In this document: positions 40,921 through 52,885 of the stretch, piece after piece
Numbering within the stretch: position 1 is the stretch's first letter
Layout of the letters: the number at the start of each line of letters is the position of its first letter
Source of the DNA: Siphonodentalium dalli
Lineage: Eukaryota > Mollusca > Scaphopoda > Gadilida > Siphonodentaliidae
NCBI GenBank assembly: GCA_032622095.1
Contig: CP136061.1
Coordinates: 16,926,440 to 16,990,439, forward strand
Length of the DNA stretch: 64,000 nt
Reading direction: 5' to 3'
Made by a program: the position numbers and the translations under genes
Notes under the pieces: model-generated
Databases searched by the model: none
Told to the model about the DNA's origin: nothing
What the model saw: the letters and a program-made list of their open reading frames with translations, nothing else

Positions 40921-40977
40921 CACAGGGTAAAACAAAATCCCGACTTCCGACTGGATTTGATATGGCGGGTCACATAT

Positions 40978-42357
40978 ATATATTTTATCGTACACTCAGT
41001 AAAATAAATAATAATCGATCCATTAGTATACACGCCCTCTCCGGGCAGACCCCGTTAGTACCCCGATAAGCATGAACACCCAGTAACCAGCTACTGCTTC
41101 GCGGGGGCATGGGGTTATACTGCCAATACCTTTCACTGCTCATATAGTCAGGTATGCATACATACCCTTTCAACGCATGGGTTATGCGAAACAGACACAA
41201 CGTTGCTGACCAGTTATGCGATTTAATATTTTTAATTGTGCATGATGAAGGGACAGATCAGTTTCTGGGATAAATGTTTTTTTATCTTGACCATGTAGAA
41301 GTCTTTATCATTGTTTTATTATTGTTGTCTCTTATACAATTGTCGTTCCTATCATATTTATACCTCGACTCACAAACTGAATAGTTGGTACACTGGATTA
41401 CATGTGTTGGATAATTGGATCCTTCCGTCTGGGTTGCTTTGCCACGATTAAAATAAGACCAAAATTTATCAATATACTCCTATATATGTCTTGCTCATAT
41501 TTAAGGGTCACAACTTGGTGCGAAATATGAACAGCACGTTGATCAATGCGACCAAGCCACTGCTGTTTGAAACTTACATTAGACCAGCAACGGACTGCGA
41601 ACTCATCTCGCTGTGTTGACAACGAATGCAAGTCCGATGCGCTAATCATGCAATTTACCACGAAGCTTCACGGTACATTTTATAGAGTAATATATAATAT
41701 ACATATACTAACAGGCAAACTGTACATGTCTGGATTACTATAGTGCATCTGCCATTTGCAGAATGAGGTTCCAGATGGTAAATTTGGTGATGCTATTATA
41801 CTCCGGAGCTATATATACCACCCACGCCGTCGGCGCGCCCTCTGTTTTGTTTTTTGTTTTGCCATGCAGAGCATATAATTTTGGGATGTGCCAGGGCGCC
41901 AAACTGTCCAGCAATTTTAAACGTACGAATATTTTATTTATGTATTCTCGAACGACTGTAATTCGGTGCGCATACCACACGCATAACAGAAGACAAGGGT
42001 TTGATGGTAATATATGTATGATGCGATAGTTTCCTTCGAACTATATAGAACCACGAGGCGTCAGACAATTAAACGCACTGACCGCGGCATCATTGTAAAA
42101 GAAATTGTAGAACGGGGCTGGATGAATTTAATATGGCTGCGCGACTTAGTGATCTCGCTGCTATATTCAGCGCCTGTCGGTGAGATGGGGGGGGGGGGGC
42201 GAGAGAGGGCGATCACGGGGTCCCCATACAAGTCTTGCCAAAACGTTGAAAGAAATTTGCATGCCCGGAACTATGCAACAAAATGAATTAATTGTTTTAA
42301 TATGACACACAATCTATACTATATATACTATACACTAAATCCGACCATTTATGCATG
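40978..42357. other. no gene seen; small repeat fragments
   Basis: No convincing ORF. At about 41,755-41,800 CAGAATGAGGTTCC...GGTGATGCTAT is a fragment of the fold-back at 35.8 kb. A G11 tract is at about 42,188. Confidence 0.5.
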
Positions 42358-42535
42358 TGACCATCTCCTTTTATACCCAACAGCATATATATGCAACAAA
42401 ATTTATGAATGAATTTGAGCCATGGATTAGTGCGAAAATACACCCGTATATATGCTCTAATGATGCAAACAACATGGCAATTATAATGAAAATAAAAAAA
42501 ATGGCTGGAGTCTGTTGAATATAAAAGGAGATGGT
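42358..42535. repeat. 178-bp fold-back
   Basis: GACCATCTCCTTTTATACCC and ATATAAAAGGAGATGGTC are inverted. CAACAG and CTGTTG extend the pairing. It is followed at about 42,625-42,660 by the isolated right end of the CCCTTTGAGTGCC family (GGCACTGAAAGGGTTAA). Confidence 0.65.
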
Positions 42536-42660
42536 CCCATGAATGGCTGGACTTAGAGGTCTTTCCATCAATGTATCACATTATTATAATCAATAAATTT
42601 TAAAAATGATCAAGAAAATATGGGTTGATACAAAAATCGGACTTGGCACTGAAAGGGTTA

Positions 42661-43103
42661 AATAATGGCAATGGCTTATCTCTTTCCCGAACTTTCTGAC
42701 AGTTTCAGTGTATATTCAAGTTGGGCGGGTGGATATAAACAATAATTTGCGATTGTGAGATGATATGCACTGCTGTTAACAGGAATTAATTGTTTTTGTT
42801 GACCAGAAAATTTTCTTTTTCTACAAAGTGGGACAGAGAATCGTTGCTATTTATAACTTACTTATAAATGGCATGTCTGTCACCATGCTATTATGATAGT
42901 GTTATGTCATTAGAGATGTTCACACGTGTTAAAGTTACACACACTTTATTATTTTCTGGGGCTTTTTTTGTTGGCTCGTTTAATTTCCTCACTCTGTCTT
43001 TAGTAAATGGTATGCATTGGAATGTTCTAGTATTCAACTGGGGGGATCTTCAGAAAATATAATCAGACCACAGTAACTGACGACAGACAGACGAACAAAC
43101 AAT
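42661..43103. other. no gene seen
   Basis: AT-rich sequence without supported features. Confidence 0.5.
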
Positions 43104-43158
43104 AATTGTGACCCGCCATATCAAATCCAGTCGGAAGTCGGGATTTTTTTACCCTGTG

Positions 43159-43225
43159 CCAATGCATTCTCTTATATATGCGAGTCGACCATAGGTCGCC
43201 TCGCATATATAAGAGAATGCTTTGG
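43159..43225. repeat. 67-bp hairpin (empty)
   Basis: Consensus centre. One arm has GAATGCTTTGG instead of GAATGCATTGG. Confidence 0.9.
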
Positions 43226-43686
43226 CCCAACAATTTTTTACAATTTTAATAATTTGTTCTTGTATTCTTTAACAATTTTATAATTTCACCCATACAGAGC
43301 CCCAGACAAACATGAGCAGACGACACTCTTCTATGTGCTTCTATATACGTGTGGGGCTCCCTGCAGGATAATGGATGTTTTTTTATTTTATGTTCTAAAA
43401 ATTGTTAGAACCTGGTCGCATGCGTGTGACATGGCGTCAGCACTGTAAGATTACTATTGTGATTAGTATAACATTTGCATGCATATTTATATAAAATGTA
43501 TATAATTATCATTTGTATTTATGCTCTCCTAAATTTAGGAGGTTAACCCTTTACCCAACAAAGCGGCCAAGTAAAGCTTCAACAGCCTAAAATATCTTCG
43601 GTCTGTCTCAATAACACCATACAAATATGGATATCATTGGAACCGGTTCATTGACCACATTGTGATGGTTACAGTTATGCCCTGTG

Positions 43687-43753
43687 CCAATGCATTCTCT
43701 TATATATGCGAGTCGACCATAGGTCGCCTCGCATATATAAGAGAATGCATTGG
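43687..43753. repeat. 67-bp hairpin (empty)
   Basis: Consensus form in CCCTTTACCC-type context. Confidence 0.9.
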
Positions 43754-43899
43754 CCTAAAAAAAATTCTTTTTTAACACTTTTTACCATTTTTTCTTACAT
43801 TCTTTAACAATTTTATAATTTTTTCTTACATTTTTTAACATTTTTTACAATATTTTTCTACATTCTTTGACAATTTAATCATTTTTAATATGTGTTAAG

Positions 43900-43966
43900 C
43901 CAATGCATTCTCTTATATATGCGAGGCGACCTATGGTCGACTCGCATATATAAGAGAATGCATTGG
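43900..43966. repeat. 67-bp hairpin (empty, reverse orientation)
   Basis: Consensus form, followed by CACAGGGTAAACAAATCCCG, the GTGACCC-type terminal block. Confidence 0.9.
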
Positions 43967-44139
43967 CACAGGGTAAACAAATCCCGACTTCCGACTGGAT
44001 TTGATATGGCGGGTCACAATTGTGCGGAAGTATTCCGATTGGGAAATTCAACAAAAAAAATTTGTTGAACTTAATATCTGACAATTTCCACCAACAAATA
44101 TATACTGATGATCTAACAACTGATCCCGAACCATCAACA

Positions 44140-44350
44140 CAGCCCATTCTGTTGAGACAGCCCACCATTACCTGTTAGAATGCCATTTATACCAGGCCTC
44201 AAAATTGGAACTGCTATCATCTCTACCAAACATAATATTATCAGAAAGAACCCTACTCGAATGTTCACCCGAAAGTTCCATTAGGGAAAAATCATAGTAT
44301 TTTCGAGGCCACACAAAGATACATAATTAGTACAAAACGATTTAATTAAC
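44140..44350 (+). pseudogene. LINE ORF2 C-terminal fragment
   Basis: HHYLLECHLYQASKLELLSS, LPNIILSERTLLECSPESS and (frameshifted) FEATQRYIISTKRF align by eye with YHYLFECTFYQEPRRELYDS, LPNVALSENTLMRGSREL and FNAVQTYIMRTKRF of the LINE at 49.3 kb. Same family, 3' remnant only. Confidence 0.75.
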
Positions 44351-44970
44351 GTAATACTATGTCACATGTCTTCTGCAATTGAGTCATATATAAAGTCATA
44401 TATAACGTCATAATTCGGAAAGCCTGACTGCACATCTAACTCATGTAGTCTCTATACGTCTAGTTATACACAATTGACATATAATTCAGCAGCCGAATGT
44501 CTAACTACCACCCCCATTAACCATCATATCTTTATAATCCTTCTTAAATCTAACTACTCTCCTTTCATCCCACTGGTTACCTTTAATTCCCAAATCTTAC
44601 CCCACTCCAGTTCTTATCTTATCTCTTGCTATCTGTTGTTGAGTGTGATCTATATTAAAAATCACCACTAAGTTATCTAAAGTACAAACCAGAAAAAAAT
44701 CCCGCCTGACTCGCCCGAACGGCCTTATGTAGTTCAGGAAATTTAAGAGATCTGGGAGAGGACTTACAAAAAAGCCACAATAGGCTTGTTGTCTCATCCC
44801 TTTCCAATCACCCATAATCATCCATTAGCATTTTTGTAAAATATTCATCTTGTTTTGTATTGGGAATAAATATTGTTTACACCAACACAGTCACTAGTTA
44901 TTGGTGATTTTAATTGAGCGGGTCGACAACGCTAATATAGACCCCGATATAGAAAGACATATATATATAT
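44351..44970. other. no gene seen
   Basis: Possibly 3' UTR of the preceding LINE remnant. Otherwise featureless. Confidence 0.4.
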
Positions 44971-45345
44971 GTGACCCGTCATATCAAATCCAGTCGTAAG
45001 TCGGGAGTTTTTCCGCATATATAAGAGAATGCACTGGCCTAACAATTTTTTTTACAATTTTAATAAATTTTTCTTGTATTCTTTAACAATTTTATAATTT
45101 CACCCACTCTTCTATATGCTTCTATATAGGTGTGGGGCTCCCTGCAGGGTAATGGATGTTTTTTATTTTATGTCCTAAAAATGGTAAGAAACATTTATTT
45201 AAAAAAAATGATAAAAAATTGTTAGGCCAATGTATTCTCTTATATGTGGGAGGAGACCTATGGTCGACTCGCATATATAAGAGAATGCATTGGCACAGGG
45301 TAAAAAAAATCCCGACTTACGACTGGATTTGATATGGCGGGTCAC
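44971..45345. mobile_element. GTGACCC MITE, 375-bp copy with a half hairpin
   Basis: Ends GTGACCCGTC and GGCGGGTCAC, ATAT on both sides. The left hairpin has lost its first arm (only 45,012-45,038 remains). The right hairpin (45,227-45,293) is diverged (GTGGGAGGAGACC). The inner segment as in the 40.5-kb copy lacks the CAGACAAACATGAG part. Confidence 0.8.
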
Positions 45346-45860
45346 ATATGGGTGATTCTCCATTAAATGAACAATTTCGTCCAGAAAATTCTGGGAAAAA
45401 AAAGTTTGTCACATGCCGATGAATTTTATGTGAGTATGTAGCACAGATATTGGTGACCATGAAAATGACATTCCGCAAAATTATAGGGCCAGGTCAAGGT
45501 CAATCAAGGTCGTTCATTACAGCATGTGCCAATGACGGTTTTTTGGGGTTGAATCAGGGCAACGTCATTGTCAAATTCGCTCTTTCTCCAAAACTTGTTG
45601 ACATGTGCCCTTTAATAGTTGAATTAACGTTATGAGTATATATATTGTTTGAGTAGCCGATGATGTATCCGTCCAAACGACGTATTGCGTAGCTCCGCAC
45701 GCTGAGGCGTCTATGAGATACAGCCATTTGAATATACGTGGTGGAAATTGATGTGCTTTGTGGGCGTGACTTAGAGTTCAAACTCTCTAAGAGGTCAACG
45801 AATACAGCGTTCAGATATGATAATTGGAAACAGATTTTGATCGCATAAAAGGCTATTCCT
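45346..45860. other. no gene seen
   Basis: No supported ORF. AAGTCGG-type words lead into the GC-rich island. Confidence 0.45.
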
Positions 45861-45869
45861 ATCAAGTCG

Positions 45870-47260
45870 GGCATGCTCTGGCAGGAGAGTGGAGCGAAAC
45901 GGTCGTGATTGCTTCGATCCTTATTAGTTCCTCTTCTGTCAGAGCGTTGAGCACGGGTGAGTCGTGTGGTCGCGCCTCCGGGTGCAGCTGCCCCCGTGCT
46001 TAACGCCAGTGAGACGGTTTTGGATTAGGCTTATGGATTTAATCCCAGACGCCGTGTTGGCCGCAGTGCAAAGAAGTCGGGTATTGGACATTGCTAACTG
46101 GAGTCTCCAGTCTAGCAGGGGATACCTGACCCTTTGCCTGGAGTTCCGGACCGAAGATGCTGGCATCCAGAAATCACAGACCCGGGACACCAACGCCAAG
46201 ACTGCCTCCTGTCACCTGAGTGGGAAGAAGAAGGGGCCGCCCAAGAAAAAGACGTCTGCGAGGAAAAGAAGGGACGCCGCCAGACGAGCCAAATGGAAGA
46301 AGAGGGGGTGACTGTTGATCTGACAGTCACCCCTCCCCTTGTGTTTCAGCCGACGTCCAATGTCACAGCCGACAGGTCGGAGTTGTCTGAGAGACGCCCA
46401 GACGACCCGACATGCATGGAGACAGGCGACATCGCACCAGCTAACAGGGACTCCGTTGATCTTCCGGAGGTCCCTGCTGTCGTCGTCGAGGCAAGCGGAA
46501 CAAGGGAGCATGAAACCACCCCTGCTGTTCCTGCCGCGCCTGCTTCGAGATGGAACTGGACAGCTTGCCACCACGGACACCGGATTACCAGCACATCCCG
46601 GTGGCCCCCAGCTCCACCGCTAGCAACAACAACAGCACAGACACCACTCGGTCTGTTCGCAGGGTTCGCGCTGCCTATTGCCAAATTAGCAAATTGCTAC
46701 AAAAAAAATTAAATGGCTCCAAAATAATCCCGATTGGCAACAAAAAGTGGCACCTAGCTTTTTGACATTTGGCAATGTGTACCCATCGGGCATATAATAC
46801 AAAAAATATTAAGCTTACAGTCAATCGGTCGGAAACAAAACACACATTGATACCCGGTCGCGGCATAGCTAATTGGGTCCTAATTAAAAGCTTATAATAC
46901 ATTCGCGGCTTATGTTCGGTCTCATGAAGAAAACATGCGGATTGCTGATGACGCCATCGCTGAATACCAAAGATACAACAAGGAACTAAAAGAAAACCTC
47001 CAACGCAACATACAAGAAGCGGAAGTGCATCGTGTCACTCAGCAGCATCTGCAGAGACCTCCATCATCTCCTCAGTCATCAACAGAAAAGCCAAACCCAA
47101 AAACGAAAAGGAAAAAGTAATCACCATCACAAAATGCTTACCATTTGTTTTTTTGTTTTTTTTGTTCTCACCAATAAAGGCAACACCATAAGGGATTAAG
47201 GGGAGGACCATTCGGTCCTTCCGACAATCCCGGGATAGCCCCCCCCCCCGAACCACTCAT
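45870..47260 (+). pseudogene. GC-rich retroelement-like island
   Basis: Sharp rise in GC content over about 45,950-46,680 against AT-rich surroundings. It starts with GTCGGGCATGCTCTGGCAGG and ends near TCGGGCATGCCCTGG. It contains a basic ORF (separate entry), a Pro/Ala/Ser-rich stretch open in a shifted frame (46,310-46,560), and a helical charged segment RYNKELKENLQRNIQEAEVH (46,965-47,025). The pieces look like a decayed multi-frame gag/ORF1-like coding region. No RT was found nearby in the same orientation. Confidence 0.4.
46030..46311 (+). CDS. 93-aa ORF with basic C-terminus, ORF1/gag-like
   Basis: From the ATG in GGCTTATGGATTTAATCC the product reads MDLIPDAVLAAVQRSRVLDI, ANWSLQSSRGYLTLCLEFR and a basic end KKKGPPKKKTSARKRRDAA. 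Similar short proteins with a conserved ANW-SRGxLTL-LEFR core and an Arg/Lys tail seem common in aquatic-invertebrate repeat annotation, but I cannot name the family. The stop is followed by a perfect hairpin (GGGGTGACTG ... CAGTCACCCC, 46,307-46,333). Confidence 0.4.
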   Translation, partial: LMDLIPDAVLAAVQRSRVLDIANWSLQSSRGYLTLCLEFRTEDAGIQKSQTRDTNAKTASCHLSGKKKGPPKKKTSARKRRDAARRAKWKKRG

Positions 47261-48951
47261 TCTCTCTCGGGCATGCCCTGGTCCCTCGTACACTTGGTTT
47301 GACTCCAAACGATCGAGGAACTCTGATGTAGATAACGTGAACATACGTCAATCAAAGTCTGTTCCCCAAGGGGTTCGCCAAATTGCAATGATAATTTAGA
47401 GTAGAAAACATTGTCGATGGATTTCTCTTACATGTTTCAATATATTGAACTGAAATTTGGTATTTAGTGGTTTCTCGGTGCGCTCAATCAGATAGAATTG
47501 TCAGTGAGATATTCTGATGGTCCAAAATGTGTATTTTGACGCCGTTGCTATAACACACGAGCCGGAAATCGCCCCGCAGGCAGAACGATTGTTGAAAGTA
47601 CGGAAATAATTGACTTTCAAACTGTCATCTGCTTCTCACTGAGATTGTTTGATGTAAACGTCAATCCATTTAGAGAATTCGTTAGATTCCGTTGATCACC
47701 TCCCCTCCCCCACCACCACCACCACTCATTCACTCACCCCCCCCCCCCCCGATTGTATATAAACGCACTAAAACTAATCCATATGTCATATTTGTTCTTT
47801 TTATCTACACCCAGATCATTCCTTAACATGTTTTATTTGTTAGATCGTGTTTGCGTCTCTGGATATTTCAAAATTAAAATTGCGCCATTACCCAAACAGA
47901 AGGAGTGTTTGGGTAATGACGCGTTTGGGTAATGACGATTTTCGTTTCAGCGCGCTCTTATATTTTGAATATCCATCACCTATGAAAATGAACTAATTTA
48001 TGAACAAACAACCGCTGTGAGCTTTCGAAAAAAACTTTTAATCGTTCGCCTACAGCATGTAACATTCAAATGGTCTGCGTTTGTGTAATGACGCTGAATA
48101 AACATACGCTAGCGATTTCTAGTTTCAAAGGTTGATTTGGAAAAATTATTCAAGGAAACATAACCTGTGTTTATTTTTTCTAGACATTAAAGGATATTTA
48201 CTCCACGATGCAACCATAGATATGAACAAGCTATGTTTCTGGTGAAAATATCAGCCGTCTTTATCGTGTGTTTGGGTAATGATTCTATATAACGGGACAT
48301 GCTTTTGGAAGACTTCACATGCTTTCCACTAACTAAATATTTAATTTCATAAAAATTATACGAATTGCATGGCGTTCAGTGCAAAATTCCGCACAAGAAT
48401 ATTAATTGGTTTAAAGATAAATCGTTCGGTGGCGAATGGGAACAATCAGGGAAGTTGAATGCCTTTGATTTGGGACATGCTGTTTCGGGGTACGTAGCCT
48501 GTAATATACACATGGCATATATGTTGTCACACGTCCATACTAAACACGAAATACATGTCTCTAATAAATGACTGTATCGTGAGCTACAAGATCATTACCA
48601 TCACTTTTTATGTATTGTGGCCATTGTTTTTCATAGGATGAACTAATAACGCAGGACATGGGTTTGCTCGTTTAGTGTAAACATATTTTTATTTCCAAAT
48701 CCAAACATTATACACATAATACACAAATGACATAAATATACAACATATAAGAGATAATGTATGGAAATGAGGATCAGACAACAAGCCCGAGGGCTTATAT
48801 GAAGTCTTCTCCTCTTTTGCGACATGCCCCTTCCCCAATAAGTGAGGGAGGGGTATCGATCAGACGGGAAATAATAGAAATAATATTTTTAAAGGAGAGG
48901 TAACTAAGTTGGGATGGACACAGCGGAAGATAGTGTTAGGGATAGCAGGAG
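47261..48951. other. no gene seen; repeated TTTGGGTAATGA words
   Basis: GTTTGGGTAATGA occurs at about 47,907, 47,928 and 48,273, and inverted (CATTACCCAAAC) at 47,887. No ORF supported. C-rich tract at about 47,737-47,750. Confidence 0.45.
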
Positions 48952-48955
48952 GCAG

Positions 48956-48996
<41 letters not shown>

Positions 48997-49018
48997 TGAG
49001 AGAGAGAGTGAGAAAGTA
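48952..49018. repeat. GA microsatellite
   Basis: Uninterrupted or nearly uninterrupted (GA)n. The Arg/Glu-rich ORF across it is a by-product. Confidence 0.95.
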
Positions 49019-50556
49019 GAGGGGACAGAGTTTTCAATAATTTATTTGCTGCGTGATGAAAATTATGCTCGTAGTAATATGCATGCGTCAGGCTTCACGG
49101 GAGGGGGTCAATCGCAATGGCCAATTCCTATTTCATTTCAATGGGGTTCACTGCGAATATTGCTGTATTCTTCATGTAGAATCATTTCACGTATATACAG
49201 GATAGTGACAAGTAAGTAACTTACAAAATAATCGTTATCGGAAGACATTTAGTACTACATATATAATGGGGAACATCGTGCTGCCGCATAACGCGGCCGG
49301 AATCCAAAGCAATTTGTTACCAATACAGATCATGGAAATCTTTTTGTTCTCATAATATATGTCTGTACTGCATTAAATATTTGTTTGTTTTCGCGAAGAC
49401 TAAGCTCTCTTGACCCCCGCATTAGTGTATTCTCAGATAAGGCAACATTTGGTAGGGAGTCATATAGTTCTCTTCTGGGCTCTTGATAAAATGTACATTC
49501 AAAGAGATAGTGGTAAGTTGTCTCAAATTCCCCACATAGACAGAAGGGGGAAATTGTTACATGGTTATCTGTCAGGTCACCACTTAGGTGGCTGCAGTTC
49601 AATCTTAACCGGGTATGGAGGATATGAGATTTACGACATTTACTATGATAAAAATAGGCAGGTGGACGTATATTGTCACTGTTCAGTTCCTTTTTGAAGT
49701 CTTCGATTGTACTGCTGCTCTTTGTAGTTTCTGACAGTTTGTTCCATTCGGTAATTGCAGATGGTAAGAAAGAATCCATATAATAGTCATAATTAATATT
49801 CGAGGGTAGTCTTATATGTTCAAATCTGAAGTTATATCTGGAATTATTTGCCTGAATTGGTCGTACATAATTTCTTAAAATTGATGGAGCAGTTCCTCGT
49901 ATCATTTTAAAAAATTGGCACAGCTTGTGTTTTCTACGGCGTGAAGAGAGGAGTTCCCAGCCAGTCTCTGACAAAAGGCACGCGTTACTCGTACTGATGG
50001 TTGCACCTGTTACTATTCGGGCCATTTCATACTGAACCTTTTCAATGTCATCACTAAGATAATCAGGGCAGTTATCCCAAACAGGGGAGGCATATTCCAG
50101 TATTGGTCGGATAAATGTATAATGTATTTTTTCAAGGGTTACTCTGCTTAGCCTGTATCTGTGTTTACGTACTAGATTTACTCGACTCCATGCTTTGTCA
50201 AGCATAGATCTGATGTGGATACCCCAAGAGCCCATGTTGTCGAAAGTAAGTCCCAGATGTTTATGGCTGTCAACCTCAACAATTGTCGCGGTTCCCATGG
50301 TCAAATGTGGATGATATACTGGTGTTTCTTTCCTGGAGATTAAGAGAGATTCCGTTTTCAGGGGATTGAATGTTACAAGCCATTCTGATGCCCAACACAT
50401 GAGAGTTTCGAGGTCATCGTTGATTAGTTTTGCGGCCATGGTGGGGTCTTCGATAGTAAGAAATAGAGAAGTGTCATCAGCAAATAGACGAATGTTGCAT
50501 CGTATATTTTCGGTTATATCATTAATATAAATTAAAAACAGAAGTGGGCCTAATAC

Positions 50557-50559
50557 TTA
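50557..50559 (-). other. premature TAA in the RT domain
   Basis: The codon after GVPQG is TAA, one base from the serine codon TCA common at this place. Frames before and after are the same, with no other stop in 1,187 codons. Confidence 0.85.
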
Positions 50560-52485
50560 ACCTTGTGGCACACCTGCTGTTACATCTTGTAGTTCCGAAC
50601 GTGTGCCGTCTATGACAACCTGTTGTTGTCTACATTCTAGATACGATTTCATCAAGTTATACAAGTTTCCTCTTATACCAATTTTTGTCAGTTTGTTCAA
50701 GAGGCCACGGTGCCAGACTTTATCGAATGCTTTACTTATGTCACAGAATATACACCGGACCTCTTTTCCGTCGTCTAATGATCGACATATATTGTCATAT
50801 ATTTCGGTAAGTTGAAAAACCGTTGAATCGTTGCGCATGAAACCAGCTTGGTAAAATGATAGGAGTTTGTTTTCATCAAGAAATTCCCATAGATATTTAT
50901 AAATACATTTTTCATAGACCTTTGAGACGCAGCTTAGTAGAGAAATTGGTCGGTAATTTGATATAAGACCGGGATCACCACTCTTAAATATAGGTGTAAC
51001 ATGTGAACGCTTCCACTGGTGTGGGTAGTAATTGTTTTCGGTAAATGTTCTAAAATAGAATTCAAGAGGTTCACAGAGCGAGGAGGCACAACTTTTCAAA
51101 ACTCTCGGACTTATTCCGTCGGGCCCACTTGACTTAGATATTTTAAGACTTTTTAACGCTTTGTAAATGTCAGGGGCTGTGATTTTTATATCGCTTAATG
51201 TGGATATGGAGTTATCCGGTTCAAGGACTGGTAGGCGTTTCCCGACGTCATCAACTGATGAAATTTTACAAAAATACGAATTGAAAGCATTTGCTTTTTC
51301 AGTTGGTGATATCAGGAAGTCGCCGTTGGTGTTCAAGGGGGGTATTGATCTATCACTGGTAGCAAATACTATTTTTTGGAGTGTTTTCCACCAGGAAGAC
51401 TGGTCATGTGATGGGCTATTCAATGTGTTCTCATTCTTGGTGTCATAATCACGTTTGCTTTTTCTAATAGCCGATGTAGTTTCATTACGTTTAGATCTGA
51501 AGTTTGCCCATGTTTGTGGTGTGTTTTTCCTTTTAGCTATCTTGTGTAATCGATTTCGTTGCCTCATCAGTTTCCGTACATTACACGTAAGCCATTGGGG
51601 ACTACCTTTCCGGATAAGTACTATCTTATTGGGGATATTGTCACTGCATACCTTTTGAATTTTTGCAGTCAAGTTATCTGCATGAGCTGAAAGTTCAAAT
51701 GATGTATTATCATCATAGTTCCAGCTCAAGAAGTCTTCGTTCATGGTATCGAAGTCAGCCAGATTATAATTCCAGATACGTCTAGTGAGAGTTGTAGCCG
51801 ACTTATTTTTCAAAAGTTTTATCTGAGCAACGACTGGACAGTGATACCTAATTGTGTTGTCGAATATGTTGCCAAGAACACAAGGGGAATCAATAAGGTC
51901 AGGGTTGCTAGTCATGAGCAAGTCGAGAATGGATGAGGAATTTTCAGTAAAATGCGTTTTATCAGTGACCAGTTGGGTCAGACCTCGTTCGCTACATATG
52001 CCGTTTATTTTACCATTACCGTTGCGTACATAGTTTTCATTGAAATCTCCACCTATTATGACATCCAGGTCGCTATCGCGCGCAAGAGAAATGTTATCAT
52101 TAATTTTTGTCCACAGACTTGCGGGGGAGTTGGGAGGGCGATAAAAACATCCTACAAGACAACGTTTTGTGTTAATTGTAACCTCTATCCAGATATTTTC
52201 TACTTCGTCACTGTCAAGTTCATCGCGTATTTTGAATGGTATAGTGTCACGAACGTAAATACACACACCCCCTCCTGTTCTGCCATCTATCCTGTCTTTG
52301 CGGGCAGGATCATGGTAGCCAGGAAGATGGATTTCTGAATCCGGGATAGAATGATCGAGCCAGGATTCGGTTAATAGACATATGTCGTACTCCCCATTTG
52401 ATGTTTCGGCTGCAAGTATATCTACTTTATTTCTGATACTCTGTGTATTCAGTACAAGTACCGAGTGATTGTGTTGTTCGGTTGA

Positions 52486-52509
52486 GGGGCCTGGGTTAGT
52501 CTCCACGTC
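52486..52509 (-). promoter_or_regulatory. 2A-like ribosome-skipping motif DVETNPGP
   Basis: Eight residues fit the 2A consensus D-V/I-E-x-N-P-G-P exactly, directly after a hydrophobic stretch (LFTCVTFLTVLAVSLAKALL) and just before the endonuclease. In known cases the ribosome fails to join Gly and Pro and continues, giving two proteins. 2A motifs are documented in APE-type LINEs of sea urchin, amphioxus and molluscs, at the same place N-terminal to the endonuclease. Confidence 0.85.
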
Positions 52510-52885
52510 TCCTGCCAGGACCAAAAGGGCCTTTGCTAAAGATACCGCTAATACAGTTAGAAATGTCACGCATGTGAAGAGGAATACAATTGTGTGTGAC
52601 ATCGCAAATTTAGTGTTCAACTTCGTCTTTTTATCATCGGAATTTGGAGAATTAGATAGTTTCTTGCCTGCCAAGATATGTTTGAGAGCGCAGAATTGTT
52701 CCATCGGGAAGAAAATGAAAACCAACAGTGTCAATGTTAAGGCAGTTATAAGATCCAGTCCACGTAAACGTAACATGATATAAAACAAGCATGTTTTTGA
52801 TTGTTTCACACAGAGACGCCCCCTCCCTGACAGCCTGACAGCAAGATTGTGAAATGCACCGATTCTTGCCCTATGTAACATTATG

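Larger units (their letters stand above)
40522..40973. mobile_element. GTGACCC MITE, complete 452-bp copy
   Basis: Ends GTGACCCGCCATATC and GATATGGCGGGTCAC, flanked by ATAT on both sides (40,518-40,521 and 40,974-40,977). Order: terminal block, CCCTGTG, hairpin 40,567-40,633, CCTAACAATTTTTTAC, an inner segment with GAGCCCCAGACAAACATGAG, TTGTTAGG, hairpin 40,854-40,920, CACAGGG, terminal block. This is the reference layout for the family. Superfamily unknown. Confidence 0.85.
43108..44017. mobile_element. chimeric GTGACCC element with parts of a LINE and of a TTAA element
   Basis: Ends GTGACCCGCC and GGCGGGTCAC with AATT on both sides (43,104-43,107 and 44,018-44,021), so the outer unit moved as a whole. 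Inside: left terminal block and hairpin 43,159-43,225, then at about 43,408 a 135-bp LINE copy B-like 3' piece (CGCATGCGTGTGACATGG), then the left part of the CCCTTTACCCAACA element from 43,547 with hairpins 43,687-43,753 and 43,900-43,966, and finally the GTGACCC right end. The TTAA element's right end is missing. Confidence 0.75.

Noticed and set aside
48914-49219. Arg/Glu-rich 101-aa ORF
   Set aside because: Caused by the GA microsatellite.
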